A stretch of 64,000 nt of DNA from Neoroseomonas marina. GTDB lineage: Bacteria > Pseudomonadota > Alphaproteobacteria > Acetobacterales > Acetobacteraceae. The position numbers and the translations under genes were made by a program. Positions 24,652 through 36,286 of this stretch are shown here, piece after piece (position 1 is the stretch's first letter; the number at the start of each line of letters is the position of its first letter). The notes below the pieces were generated by a model. The model was not told where the DNA came from. It saw only the letters and a program-made list of their open reading frames with translations, and ran no database searches. The stretch covers positions 620,001 through 684,000 of the forward strand of contig NZ_JABBKX010000001.1 in NCBI RefSeq assembly GCF_012927745.1, read 5' to 3'.

Positions 24652-25407
24652 TCAGCGGAAATCCACCCGCACCACGCCGAGGCCCGGCACCGCGAGGCGC
24701 CAGGATTCCCCCGGCCGCGGCACGATCGGCGCCGGGGCGGCGAGCAGCGCGACATGCTCGCCGGCGCGCAGCGGCCGGCCTTCCGCGGCCAGGTCGCGCG
24801 CCAGTGCCGCCAGCAGCGCGTCCGGCGGCGCGGCGAGGCCCAGCCCCGCCAGGCTCGCCACCACCGACCCATCCGCCTGCAGCACCGCATCGGTCGCGAG
24901 CGTCGCGACATCGCCGACCGGCACGGCCGTGCCCGTCACGCCGAGCCGCAGGCCGAGATTGCCCGCGATGCGCGCCTCGGTTCCCGCCAACGGCGTGGCG
25001 GCGAGGTCGAGCAGCGCGAGGTAGGGGCTCGCCGCCTCGGCGCGCCCGCCTTCCCCGATCCGCAGCAGGACGCCTGGCGCGATGGCGGGGCGGGCGCCGT
25101 AGCCGGCCTCGATCACCGCGCCGGACTCCGCGCGGAGGTTGGCGAAGAACAGCGCGCCCTGCAGCGGCGGGGTCGCCTCCGCCGCCAGCGCGACGCCGCC
25201 GACATCGCCCCAGGGCTGGGCGAGGATCGAGACCAGCCGGGCCTGCGCGCAGCGCGCATCGGCTGCCGTCAGGTCGGGGAACGGCGCCGGCACCCGGCGT
25301 TCCAGCAGCGCCTGCGCGAAGCGGGCGACGGTCGCGGTGTCCGGGCAGGCCGCAGCGGCCGGCGCGGCGGCCAGCAGGGCGATGGCGACGAGGGCCGCGC
25401 GCCTCAC
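24652..25407 (-). CDS. Exported protein resembling 2-keto-4-pentenoate hydratases
   Basis: A 251-residue protein beginning with GTG that overlaps the proA stop (GTGA). A clear signal peptide ([19 protein letters not shown]) points to export. The mature part has the general layout of the fumarylacetoacetase/hydratase fold (MhpD-like), with [24 protein letters not shown] and [22 protein letters not shown]. Related enzymes are cytosolic and hydrate 2-hydroxypentadienoate in aromatic breakdown, so a periplasmic version is odd. I cannot confirm the catalytic acidic residues, so the function should be treated as unknown. It sits between proA and nadD, which are normally neighbours. Confidence 0.65.
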   Translation of the reverse strand: MRRAALVAIALLAAAPAAAACPDTATVARFAQALLERRVPAPFPDLTAADARCAQARLVSILAQPWGDVGGVALAAEATPPLQGALFFANLRAESGAVIEAGYGARPAIAPGVLLRIGEGGRAEAASPYLALLDLAATPLAGTEARIAGNLGLRLGVTGTAVPVGDVATLATDAVLQADGSVVASLAGLGLAAPPDALLAALARDLAAEGRPLRAGEHVALLAAPAPIVPRPGESWRLAVPGLGVVRVDFR

Positions 25408-26669
25408 GGCCGCGTCTGGCCGGTCCCGATGACGTGGTAGCGATAGGTGCAGAGCTGCTCCACGCCCACGGGACCCCGCGCATGCAGCCGGCCGGTGGCG
25501 ATGCCGATCTCGGCGCCGAAGCCGAACTCGCCGCCGTCGCAGAACTGCGTCGAGGCATTCCACAGCCCGACCGCGGAATCGATGCCGTCGAGGAAGGCGC
25601 GCGCCGCGGCCTCGTCCTGCGTGACGATCGCTTCCGTGTGCTCCGAGCCGAAGCGGCGGATATGCGCGAGCGCCGCGTCGATCCCGTCGACCACCTTCAC
25701 CGCCAGGATGGCGTCGAGCCATTCGGTCGCGAAATCCTGATCGGTCGCCGCCGTCAGGCCCGGCACGATCGTCCGCGCGCGGTCATCGGCGCGGAAGTCG
25801 CAGCCGAGGGCGCGCAGGTCCTCGATCAGCAGCGGCAGCAGCGTGGGCGCGATGGCGGCATCGATCAGCAGCGTCTCGGTCGCACCGCAGACGCCGGTGC
25901 GGCGCATCTTCGCGTTCGCCAGGATGCTGCGCGCCATCGCCGGGTCGGCCGCGGCGTGGATGTAGGTGTGGCAGAGCCCCTCGGCATGGGCGAGGACCGG
26001 CACACGCGCTTCCTCGAGCACGCGCGTCACCAGCCCCTTGCCGCCGCGCGGCACGATCAGGTCGATCAAGCCGGAGGCGCGCAGCATGGCGCCGACGAAG
26101 GCACGGTCGGCGGTCGGCGCGACCTGCACCGCGGCCTCGGGCAGGCCGGCGGCGCGCAGGCCCTCGACCATGCAGGCGTGGATGGCGGTGGCGGAGCGGA
26201 GGCTCTCGGACCCGCCGCGCAGGATCACCGCATTGCCCGACTTCAGGCAGAGCGCGGCGGCATCGGCCGTCACGTTCGGGCGGCTTTCGAAGATCATGCC
26301 GATCACGCCGAGCGGCTGGGCGATGCGGCGGATCACGAGCCCGTTCGGACGCGTCCATTCGGACAGCACGCGACCCACGGGATCGGGCAACGCCGCGACC
26401 TCCTCGAGGCCCTTGGCCATCGCCTCGATGCGGGCGGGCGTCAGGGTCAGCCGGTCGCGGAAGGCGTCGGTCAGGCCGGGCGCGGCCTCGAGGTCCGCGG
26501 CATTGGCGGCGAGCAGCGCCTCGGTCCGCGCGCGCAGGGCGGCGGCGGCGGCATGCAGGGCGGCGGTCTTCACCGGGGCCGGGGCGCGCGCGACCGTGCC
26601 GGCCGCCTCGCGCGCGGCGCGGGCAGCGGTGTCGAGAAGGCGGGCGGCGTCCTGGGCGATGGCGTTCAC
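25404..26669 (-). CDS. proA: Glutamate-5-semialdehyde dehydrogenase (gamma-glutamyl phosphate reductase)
   Basis: A 421-residue NADPH-dependent enzyme, second step of proline biosynthesis. Landmarks are [35 protein letters not shown], here cited by its core [13 protein letters not shown], the catalytic cysteine in [16 protein letters not shown] and the C-terminal [18 protein letters not shown]. Its usual partner proB is about 2.9 kb upstream on the same strand, separated by two solute-binding protein genes. The GTGA overlap with the hydratase-like gene behind it suggests coupled translation. Confidence 0.96.
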   Translation of the reverse strand: MNAIAQDAARLLDTAARAAREAAGTVARAPAPVKTAALHAAAAALRARTEALLAANAADLEAAPGLTDAFRDRLTLTPARIEAMAKGLEEVAALPDPVGRVLSEWTRPNGLVIRRIAQPLGVIGMIFESRPNVTADAAALCLKSGNAVILRGGSESLRSATAIHACMVEGLRAAGLPEAAVQVAPTADRAFVGAMLRASGLIDLIVPRGGKGLVTRVLEEARVPVLAHAEGLCHTYIHAAADPAMARSILANAKMRRTGVCGATETLLIDAAIAPTLLPLLIEDLRALGCDFRADDRARTIVPGLTAATDQDFATEWLDAILAVKVVDGIDAALAHIRRFGSEHTEAIVTQDEAAARAFLDGIDSAVGLWNASTQFCDGGEFGFGAEIGIATGRLHARGPVGVEQLCTYRYHVIGTGQTRP

Positions 26670-26766
26670 GGCAATCCTGCTCCTGCCCGCAACCGGTCGC
26701 GGGCGGCATGGTCATAGGACAAGGCTGCCGACGAACATAGTGCGCCGGCGGGCCTGGCGCAGGGGC

Positions 26767-28251
26767 CTAGCGCGCGGGCAGGCGCAGGCCGGCGAAGCGG
26801 ATGATCCCGTCGGGCGCGGGCTGGAAGCCCTCGATCCCGGCCCGCAGGCCCCAGAACCAGCGGTGGTGGTAGAGGATCAGGTGGGGCCGGTCGGCCATCC
26901 AGCGTTCCGCCGCCGCGTGGTATTGCGCGCGCCGCACCGCCGGATCGGTGCTGCGGCGGGCGGCGGCCAGCGCCGCGTCCACCTCGGGGCTCGCATACTT
27001 GCCCCAGTTCAGGAATCCGTCGCTCGCCATCCAGATCGCGACATTGCCGTCCGGGTCCGGCCGCCCGGACCAGATGACGATCGCGGCATCGTAGTCGCCG
27101 CGCTGGGTGGCGGCGACCATGGTGCTCGCCTCCAGCGTCTCGATGCGGATGTCGAAGCCACCCTCGGCCGCCATGGCCTGGACGATCTGCGCGACCTGCG
27201 CCTCGACCGGGTTGTTCGCGACCTTGAGCGTGAAGGCGAAGCGGTCGTGCCCCGCCTGGCGCAGCAGCGCCCGCGCGCGCGCCGGGTCGCGCGGCGGCGC
27301 GGCGAGATCGGCGAAGTGATAGGGCGTGCCCGGCGCCTCGGGCTGGTTCGACGGGACGAAGAGGCCCTCGAGCGCCACCTGGTTGATGATCGCGCGGTCG
27401 ATGCTGCGCTCGAAGGCCTCCCGCACGCGCGGATCGCGCAGCGCGCCGGTCGCGGTGTTGATCGAGATGGTCTGGTAGGCGATCGCCGTCGCCTCGGCGA
27501 GCTGCAGCCGCCGGTCGCGCCGCACTTCCCCGACGTCGGAGGGCGACAGGCGCTCGATGATGTCGAGCTGCCCGGCGCGCAGGTTCAGCAGCCGCACCGT
27601 GCCGTCCGGGATGGGCAGGAAGACCAGGCGCTCGGCGTTGATGTTCGCGGCGTTCCAGTGGCCGGCGAAGCGTTCCAGCTCGATGCGGTCCTGCGGGATG
27701 CGGCGGGTCAGGCGGAAGGGGCCGGAGCAGACCGGCTCGTCGCGGATGCGCTCGCCGAGGCGCGCGAGCGCGGCGGGCGACATGATCATCCCCGCGCGGT
27801 CCGACAGCACCGAGAGCAGCGGCGCATAGGGCTCGGACAGCCGGATCACCACCGTGGTGGGGTCCGGCGCCTCCACCGCGCTGACCGGGCGGAGTTCGGT
27901 ACGGCGGCGGGATTCGCGGGCGCTGCGGTAGCGCTCGAGGTTGACGCGCACCGCCTCGGCATCGAGCGGCGTGCCGTCATGGAAGCGCGCATCGCCGCGG
28001 ATGGTCAGGGTCAGCGACAGCCCGTCCGGCGCCCATGCCCAGCGCGTCGCGAGTTCCGGCCGGAAGGCGAGGTCCGGACCGACATCGAGCAGCTTGTCGC
28101 ACAGCGCCGAGAAGACCGTGCGTTCCACGAAGGACCCGCTGACAGCGGGGTCGAGCACGTTCGGGTCGGAGCTGATGCCGATGCGCAGGGTCTGCGCGCC
28201 CGCCGGCGCCGCGATCAGGACCGAGAGCAGCAGGGCGGCGATGCGGCGCAT
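26767..28251 (-). CDS. ABC transporter substrate-binding protein, SBP_bac_5 (peptide/nickel) family
   Basis: A 494-residue exported protein of the DppA/OppA type. The signal peptide MRRIAALLLSVLIAAPAGAQ starts at 28251, chosen because AAGGA lies about 10 bases upstream; an in-frame ATG 8 codons earlier is possible. The mature protein has LRIGISSDPNVLDPA, FHDGTPLDAEAVRVNLERY and DYDAAIVIWSGRPDPDGN, all typical of the family that captures peptides or other solutes in the periplasm. No permease or ATPase genes are adjacent. It has been placed between proB and proA. Confidence 0.9.
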   Translation of the reverse strand: MRRIAALLLSVLIAAPAGAQTLRIGISSDPNVLDPAVSGSFVERTVFSALCDKLLDVGPDLAFRPELATRWAWAPDGLSLTLTIRGDARFHDGTPLDAEAVRVNLERYRSARESRRRTELRPVSAVEAPDPTTVVIRLSEPYAPLLSVLSDRAGMIMSPAALARLGERIRDEPVCSGPFRLTRRIPQDRIELERFAGHWNAANINAERLVFLPIPDGTVRLLNLRAGQLDIIERLSPSDVGEVRRDRRLQLAEATAIAYQTISINTATGALRDPRVREAFERSIDRAIINQVALEGLFVPSNQPEAPGTPYHFADLAAPPRDPARARALLRQAGHDRFAFTLKVANNPVEAQVAQIVQAMAAEGGFDIRIETLEASTMVAATQRGDYDAAIVIWSGRPDPDGNVAIWMASDGFLNWGKYASPEVDAALAAARRSTDPAVRRAQYHAAAERWMADRPHLILYHHRWFWGLRAGIEGFQPAPDGIIRFAGLRLPAR

Positions 28252-28495
28252 GAGCAGCTTCCTTCTCAGCGCCATGATGCTGGTCCGCGCGCGGCACGGG
28301 CGCAAGCCGCCGGCCGTGATGCCCTTCAGCGTGGCGCGCCGGGGGCCATCCGCGCTGCCGGGCGCGGCCGACGATCACGGGCAGGGCCCGGGCATGGCAC
28401 GTCGCGCGCGCGGCGTCTCAGGCAGCCCGCCATCGCGGAATGACGGTGCATCTCCATCCCACCACGGCAACGCCCGGCAGTGCGCGTCCGGACGC

Positions 28496-29470
28496 CTATT
28501 CGATGCGGATGCCGCTGTCCCGAATGATCGGTTCCCACTTCACGCGTTCGGCCTCCCAGGCGGCGGCGAACTGCGTCGCCGTGGTCGGCATGGGCTCGAG
28601 CCCGTTGCGGTTCAGCGTCGCCGTCACCTCCGCGTCCTCGAGCGCCGCGCGCATCGCGGCGTTGAGCCGCGCGATGGCGGGTTCGGGCGTGCCGCGCGGG
28701 GCGACGACCGCGTACCACCCCGGCACGTCGAAGCCCGGGACGCCGGACTCCGCGACGGTCGGGACGTCCGGCAGCAGGCGGGACCGCTGGATCGTCGGCA
28801 CGGCCAGCGCGCGGAGCCGACCCGACTGCACATGGGGCAGGACGGACGGCGCGGTGGCGAAGGAGAAGTCGATGCGCCCCGACAGCAGGTCCGTCGCGAT
28901 CAGCGCGCCGCCGCGGTAGTGCACCGGCACCGTCTCGATTCCCGCCATGCGGTCGAACAGCACGCCGGCGAGGTGCGGGCTGCCGGCGATGCCGCTGGTG
29001 CCATAGGACAGCCGCCCTGGCGCGGCCTTGGCCGCCGCGATCAGCTCCGCGGTGCTGCGCCAGGGCCGGTCGGCCGGCACCACCAGGATGTTGAACAGGT
29101 CGACCGCGATCGAGACCGGCACCAGGTCGCGCTGCGGATCGAAGGCGAGGCGCATCACCATCGGGCTGACCACCAGCGCGCCGAGAGTCGCGAGCAGCAG
29201 GGTGTGGCCATCGGCCGGGCTGCGCGCGGCGGCCTCGGTCGCGATGTTGGACCCGGCGCCGGGGCGATTGTCGACGATCACGGGCTGCCCGAGCGCATCG
29301 CCCATCTTCGGGGTGAAGCTGCGCGCCGCGATGTCGACGGCGCCGCCCGGCGTGAAGCCCACCAGCATGCGCAGCGGACGGTTGGGGAAGGCGTCCTGCG
29401 CCAGCGCGGGGCAGGCGAGCGGCAGGGTGGCGGCGGCGATCAGCGCGCGGCGCGGCAGGCGAAGGGTCAT
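28496..29470 (-). CDS. Tripartite tricarboxylate-type (Bug/TctC) solute-binding protein
   Basis: A 324-residue exported protein with the signal sequence LPRRALIAAATLPLACPALA starting at ATG 29470. The Bug pattern is clear: LVGFTPGGAVDIAARSF, then VDNRPGAGSNIATEAAARSPADG and YGTSGIAGSPHLAGVLF. The conserved C-terminal GWYAVVAPRGTPEPAIARLN is present. It is an orphan like the other two Bug proteins in this window and lies between proB and the SBP_bac_5 gene on the same strand. The ligand is unknown. Confidence 0.9.
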   Translation of the reverse strand: MTLRLPRRALIAAATLPLACPALAQDAFPNRPLRMLVGFTPGGAVDIAARSFTPKMGDALGQPVIVDNRPGAGSNIATEAAARSPADGHTLLLATLGALVVSPMVMRLAFDPQRDLVPVSIAVDLFNILVVPADRPWRSTAELIAAAKAAPGRLSYGTSGIAGSPHLAGVLFDRMAGIETVPVHYRGGALIATDLLSGRIDFSFATAPSVLPHVQSGRLRALAVPTIQRSRLLPDVPTVAESGVPGFDVPGWYAVVAPRGTPEPAIARLNAAMRAALEDAEVTATLNRNGLEPMPTTATQFAAAWEAERVKWEPIIRDSGIRIE

Positions 29471-29525
29471 GTCGTTCCGTCCCGGTTTCGCCCTGTGTCG
29501 CACGGGGCCGGCCGGGGACGGAAGA

Positions 29526-30644
29526 TCAGAGCAGCACGAGGTCGTCGCGGTGGATGATCTCGTCGCGGCCGCGCCAGCCGAGGATGGCTTCGAGTTCCTC
29601 GCTCCGATGCCCCGCGATGCGCCGCGCGGCGTCCGCATCATACGCCGAGAGGCCGCGGGCAAGCTCGTGCCCGGCCTCGTCGCGCACGCTGAGCGGGTCG
29701 CCGCGCTCGAAACTGCCTTCCACGGCGCGCACGCCGGCCGGCAGCAGGGAGGAACCGCGCGACAGGGCCCGCGCCGCGCCCGCGTCGACCGTCAGCACGC
29801 CAAGCGGGGCGATGCTGCCCGCGATCCAGCGCTTGCGCGCGGTGCGGCCTTCGGGGGCCGGCAGGAACCAGGTGCAGCGTGCGCCATCGAGCATGGCGGC
29901 CAGCGGATTGTCCCGCTTGCCCAGCGCGATCGCCATGGCGCAGCCCGCCCCGGTCGCGATGCGCGCGGCGATCAGCTTGGTGCGCATGCCACCCGAGGAA
30001 TAGCCGGGCGGCGGCTCGCCCCCCATGGCCATGATCTCGTCGGTCAGGCGCTCGACCACCGGCAGGTGGGCGGCGGCAGGATCCTTGCGCGGATCGGCGG
30101 TGTAGAGGCCGTCGATGTCCGACAGTAGCACCAGCGCATCGGCACTGATCATCTCCGCGACGCGCGCAGCGAGGCGATCGTTGTCGCCGAAGCGGATCTC
30201 GGCGGTGGCGACGGTGTCGTTCTCGTTGATGACGGGCACGCAGCCGAGGCCGAGCAGCGTCGCGATGGTCGCGCGCGCATTGAGGTAGCGGCGGCGGTCC
30301 TCGGAATCCTCGAGCGTCAGCAGCAGCTGCGCCGCGTTCATGCCGTGGGCCGACAGCGCTTCCTGCCAGGCGCCCGCAAGGCGGATCTGGCCGACGGCGG
30401 CCGCGGCCTGCTTCTCCTCGAGCCGCAGCTTGCGCCGCGTGAGCCCCAGCGCCCGGCGCGCGAGCGCGATGGCGCCGGAGGAGACCAGCACGACCTCCTT
30501 GCCCTGCGCCCGCAGCGCGGCGACGTCGGCCGCGACGGAGGCGAGCCAGCCGCTGTGCGGCGTGGCCGTCTTCTCGTCCACCACCAGGGCGGAGCCGATC
30601 TTGACAACGATGCGCTTCGCGCTGGCGAGGGTGGTCTCGGACAT
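29526..30644 (-). CDS. proB: Glutamate 5-kinase
   Basis: A 372-residue enzyme, first step of proline biosynthesis, made of an amino-acid kinase domain (about 1-255) and a C-terminal PUA domain (about 280-370). Landmarks are [49 protein letters not shown] and [17 protein letters not shown]. The PUA part has [21 protein letters not shown]. The length is typical. It is the last gene of the Obg-proB part before the inserted solute-binding protein genes. Confidence 0.96.
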   Translation of the reverse strand: MSETTLASAKRIVVKIGSALVVDEKTATPHSGWLASVAADVAALRAQGKEVVLVSSGAIALARRALGLTRRKLRLEEKQAAAAVGQIRLAGAWQEALSAHGMNAAQLLLTLEDSEDRRRYLNARATIATLLGLGCVPVINENDTVATAEIRFGDNDRLAARVAEMISADALVLLSDIDGLYTADPRKDPAAAHLPVVERLTDEIMAMGGEPPPGYSSGGMRTKLIAARIATGAGCAMAIALGKRDNPLAAMLDGARCTWFLPAPEGRTARKRWIAGSIAPLGVLTVDAGAARALSRGSSLLPAGVRAVEGSFERGDPLSVRDEAGHELARGLSAYDADAARRIAGHRSEELEAILGWRGRDEIIHRDDLVLL

Positions 30645-30768
30645 GGTCGGCGGCTGTTAGCATGCGGGACGTCCGGCCTGAAGGCGGGACGGCAGGGCAT
30701 GACATGCCGCTTGCCTCCGGCGCCCCGGAGCCTATCGTCGCGCCGCCTGAACGAATGAGGAGAGGCCC

Positions 30769-32603
<1,835 letters not shown>

Positions 32604-32616
32604 GGTGGGGTGCTCC

Positions 32617-32934
32617 TTACGCCGCGGTGATGGCGGCGATCTTCAGCACCGTCTGGTGCTGGCGATGGCCGTTCTTGCGCCGGCTGTTCTGGCGACGGCG
32701 CTTCTTGAAGATGATGACCTTGTCGCCGCGCGACTGCTCGACGACCGTCGCGGTGACGGAGGCGCCGGGGACGGTCGGCGCGCCGACGGTCAGGCCCGCC
32801 TCGCCGCCCACCAGGAGGACGTCGTGGAAGGTCACGGTCGAGCCCGGCTCGGCCTCGAGCTTCTCGACGGTGAGCACGGCGTCGGGGGTGACGCGGTACT
32901 GCTTGCCGCCGGTGCGGATCACTGCGTAGGTCAT
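32617..32934 (-). CDS. rplU: 50S ribosomal protein L21
   Basis: A 105-residue ribosomal protein. [15 protein letters not shown] at the start and [21 protein letters not shown] near the end are diagnostic of L21, which binds 23S rRNA and L20. It is the first gene of the rplU-rpmA-obgE group, with a promoter at 33027-33056. A GGGC-GAAA-GCCC hairpin lies in its leader (32970-32981). Confidence 0.98.
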   Translation of the reverse strand: MTYAVIRTGGKQYRVTPDAVLTVEKLEAEPGSTVTFHDVLLVGGEAGLTVGAPTVPGASVTATVVEQSRGDKVIIFKKRRRQNSRRKNGHRQHQTVLKIAAITAA

Positions 32935-33026
32935 GGGTCGCCCCGGGACTCTCTAACTGTGTGGTTTCCGGGCTTTCGCCCAAAAACAAAGGCCGGCGGC
33001 ACCGAGGCGCCGCCGTGGGAGCGGGG

Positions 33027-33056
33027 CGTATAGCGCCGGGCCGGGTGGCGCGTCAA
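33027..33056 (-). promoter_or_regulatory. Sigma-70 type promoter of rplU-rpmA
   Basis: Leftward TTGACG (33056-33051), an 18-base spacer and TATACG (33032-33027) form a strong housekeeping promoter about 93 bases before the rplU start. Confidence 0.7.
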
Positions 33057-33069
33057 CGGCCAGGGGGCG

Positions 33070-33098
33070 TTGCGCGCGGCCGAGGGTCCGACTATACG
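33070..33098 (+). promoter_or_regulatory. Promoter of tRNA-Ser
   Basis: TTGCGC (33070-33075), a 17-base spacer and TATACG (33093-33098) lie about 50 bases upstream of the tRNA gene. The -10 sequence equals that of the divergent rplU promoter. Confidence 0.65.
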
Positions 33099-33149
33099 GC
33101 GGGTCCCCTCGACCGGGGGCCTTCGGGCCGGCGCCAGCCGGCCCCGTGC

Positions 33150-33694
<545 letters not shown>

Positions 33695-36283
33695 TCAAAC
33701 CAAATAGTCGGACGCTGCCTCGCTTTCATACAAAGCCTTTATCGACGCCGCGGCCGCCACGGCGGCGCGCGTTGTGGGCTCCTTCAGGTCGAGAACTCGG
33801 AACTTGTCGTCGATCTTCGCTACGACTTCGATCCGTCGATAGTGACCGCCATACTGGTCGGCATACCGCGCCAATCCCTTCAGCTTCGGGATCGCGTCGC
33901 TGAACTGGATTCCGTGAGGGTCGACGATGTCAGCAGCCACCGACCCATCAGGTAGCTGAACGAAAAACACGAAATCCGGCCGCACGATCTTGGGCTCACC
34001 GCCGTCGTCGTAGATGATGCCCAGCGAATCTTGGCTGGATCGCGACGGATTTCGATACCATGCGACTAAGCCCGCCCGCTTCAGCTCAGCCTTGACGACC
34101 TCGCCTTCCCACGAGTTGAAATCCTCGGGGAACAGGCCCTCATCGTCACAGAGAAGGTGCTTTTCGAACCGCGGGAGGGCTGTCTCTGTGCCATTCGCTT
34201 CGCGGATTGTGGTTGGCTGAATCCACGACGTCGGGCGAGCTAGGTCCACATCCATCGGATTCGCGCTCATCTCCCGGATCTGTCGGTAGACCTCCTGGCG
34301 CTCATCAGAGAGGCTCTTGATGTCGACCCGGAATCGAGTGAGCCATTGGGCTGCCAGTTTCTCAGCTTCGGCTTCGAGCATGGTGCGGACGTCGGGGACC
34401 AGGCCCAAAGCTGCCACGGTCGCATGCGCATCGATCAGCGCGCCCTCCCGGTCATCGGGGTCGCCTTCCTTCGCAGCGATGTACTCGCTAAAGGACGTCG
34501 CGAGATCCGGGCTGATCGACCGTGCTGCCCTTCGATAGGCGTCATCGATGACAGCGTAGTCGGCTTCCTCGACGAAATCGTCGAACGACATAGCGCGGCC
34601 TCTCAGGTCGGCCGTTATGCTCTTACCTTCAACAGTTAGAACGGCGCTCCGGGCCGTCGCGATCTCATCCTTGTACCGAGCGCGGGCCCCATCGAGCACC
34701 TTGTGCAACTCCGCGTGGGCCTGTTTGCCAGCGCCCTCCAACAGGCCATCGGCGGCGAGCTCGTGGGCGAGCGAGGTCAGGCGCTTAACCGGCCGAGCGT
34801 GCCGCTTCGGCAAGGTCTGAGAAGGAAGAGAGAGCAGCTTCTCCCAAACCGGCTCAGAAATGGCAGGGTTCGGCTTTAGTTCAACCGGATTGATCAACAC
34901 GCGACGGCCGGGGAGTTCCGCGTCTCCGTCGCCGCCGGACATCAAGGCCCGGGCGACATCCTTGACCGACGACTCGTCGAAGAAGGGCAACAGGCAGTCG
35001 ACGGAATTGAGGCGGTCGTTGCCAGGGATGCGGCGTGCCAGCGGCGTTCGCACCATTCGTCCCAGCAGCTGCGTGATATGCGTCCTGTCCCGAGCCGGCC
35101 GGAACGAGACCATCACCTCAGCTCTCGGACAGTCCCACCCTGTGCTGATGGCGTCCTTGGCAACGACGATCCTGACCCACGTTGATTCCTGCACGCGCTC
35201 GGGTGGGATGTACGGCACAGTGCGATGCCCAAAGGTCTGGGCGGTGTGGTCGCCAAACACATGCGCCACCGAGTCCTCGGGCAGGTCCGGCCACTGCGCA
35301 AAGATGGTGTCGAGCGCCTTGCCGATTTCGTTGGGATCCGGCGCGTTTGGCACTTGCAGGACCATCAGCGGCAGGACGGTGTTCGCGTCACCTTGCTGCT
35401 GGGCATAGGACGCCCATGCCGCCGAGATCTCCTTCAGCTTGTCGGTGCCGCGGCGTACTAGCACCGTATCGAACTGCCCCGCCTCCTTGGGCACGTCCAG
35501 AATGATCGTGTCCTTCAGCAAGCCCGACGCCTGCACCTTCGCCGGATCCACCACCACGTTCGGCAGCGTCGCGCGGCTCTGCATGTCGGCCATTGCCGCG
35601 TTGAACCGCTCGACCGTGGCCGAGATACCCCAGACAACCGGGATGCCGGGAACAGCGCCCGAGCCGTTGATCAGGCGCTTGACGATGGTTGTCTTCTCGC
35701 CAGCACCAGTGGCCGCTCGCATCCCGCGATGCGCCTCATCGAGTACGAGGTAGAGCGTCAGTGCAGGGTCATCGATCGTGTTCTGGATCGTGTCCCAGAT
35801 GGTGAACGAGCGGCTGTCAGGCATAAGCCGCATCTGGCCATCCTTCTCGATCCCTTCGTCGTCGGGATCATGGCCGCGCACCAGCAGGCTCGACTTGCTG
35901 AGCTTCTGGGTGTTCAGGAAGTAGACCTTGCCCGGTTCGAACGTCTCGCGCTGGAAGGTATTCTGAACGACCACAAGGTCGGAGATTGAAAGCCGGTCCG
36001 ATGCCTCGAGCAGCCTGAACCGCGATTGTTCGTTCAGCGAAGGATCGTCGCTGAACCAAATCACCACGGCGCCCGGGTCCGGTTCGATGTCGTAGTTGTC
36101 GTCGCCGTGGAAGAGCGCCTCCAAGGCGGCCGCTGCCATGACGGTCTTACCCGCGCCCGTAGTGGCGGTCAGCGAGAAAGCATGCTTGTCGCCGTCCTCA
36201 CGCCAGCGCCGCGACGCTTTCTTCAGGTTGACCAGGACTTTCTGGACAGCCTCTTCCTGGTAGTCCTTCAGCGTGAACTTCAT
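33695..36283 (-). CDS. res: DEAD/DEAH-box restriction endonuclease subunit (type III Res-like)
   Basis: An 862-residue protein with an SF2 helicase core and a C-terminal nuclease-like region. Motif I is TATTGAGKTVMAA (around residue 40), motif II is LVLDEAHRGM, and the motif VI region is THITQLLGRMVRTPL. Near the C-terminus, VRPDFVFFVQLPDGSVAADIVDPHG resembles the PD-D/ExK-type segment of type III-like R subunits, although the usual lysine is not obvious. Type III enzymes cut DNA after ATP-driven translocation or diffusion when two unmethylated sites face each other. The Mod gene ends 3 bases before this start, so the pair is an operon. Confidence 0.88.
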   Translation of the reverse strand: MKFTLKDYQEEAVQKVLVNLKKASRRWREDGDKHAFSLTATTGAGKTVMAAAALEALFHGDDNYDIEPDPGAVVIWFSDDPSLNEQSRFRLLEASDRLSISDLVVVQNTFQRETFEPGKVYFLNTQKLSKSSLLVRGHDPDDEGIEKDGQMRLMPDSRSFTIWDTIQNTIDDPALTLYLVLDEAHRGMRAATGAGEKTTIVKRLINGSGAVPGIPVVWGISATVERFNAAMADMQSRATLPNVVVDPAKVQASGLLKDTIILDVPKEAGQFDTVLVRRGTDKLKEISAAWASYAQQQGDANTVLPLMVLQVPNAPDPNEIGKALDTIFAQWPDLPEDSVAHVFGDHTAQTFGHRTVPYIPPERVQESTWVRIVVAKDAISTGWDCPRAEVMVSFRPARDRTHITQLLGRMVRTPLARRIPGNDRLNSVDCLLPFFDESSVKDVARALMSGGDGDAELPGRRVLINPVELKPNPAISEPVWEKLLSLPSQTLPKRHARPVKRLTSLAHELAADGLLEGAGKQAHAELHKVLDGARARYKDEIATARSAVLTVEGKSITADLRGRAMSFDDFVEEADYAVIDDAYRRAARSISPDLATSFSEYIAAKEGDPDDREGALIDAHATVAALGLVPDVRTMLEAEAEKLAAQWLTRFRVDIKSLSDERQEVYRQIREMSANPMDVDLARPTSWIQPTTIREANGTETALPRFEKHLLCDDEGLFPEDFNSWEGEVVKAELKRAGLVAWYRNPSRSSQDSLGIIYDDGGEPKIVRPDFVFFVQLPDGSVAADIVDPHGIQFSDAIPKLKGLARYADQYGGHYRRIEVVAKIDDKFRVLDLKEPTTRAAVAAAASIKALYESEAASDYLV

Positions 36284-36286
36284 GGC

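Noticed and set aside
32970-32981. GNRA hairpin in the rplU leader as an L21 autoregulatory element
   Set aside because: The hairpin is short and shows no resemblance that I can support to a known L21 leader; mentioned only under rplU.
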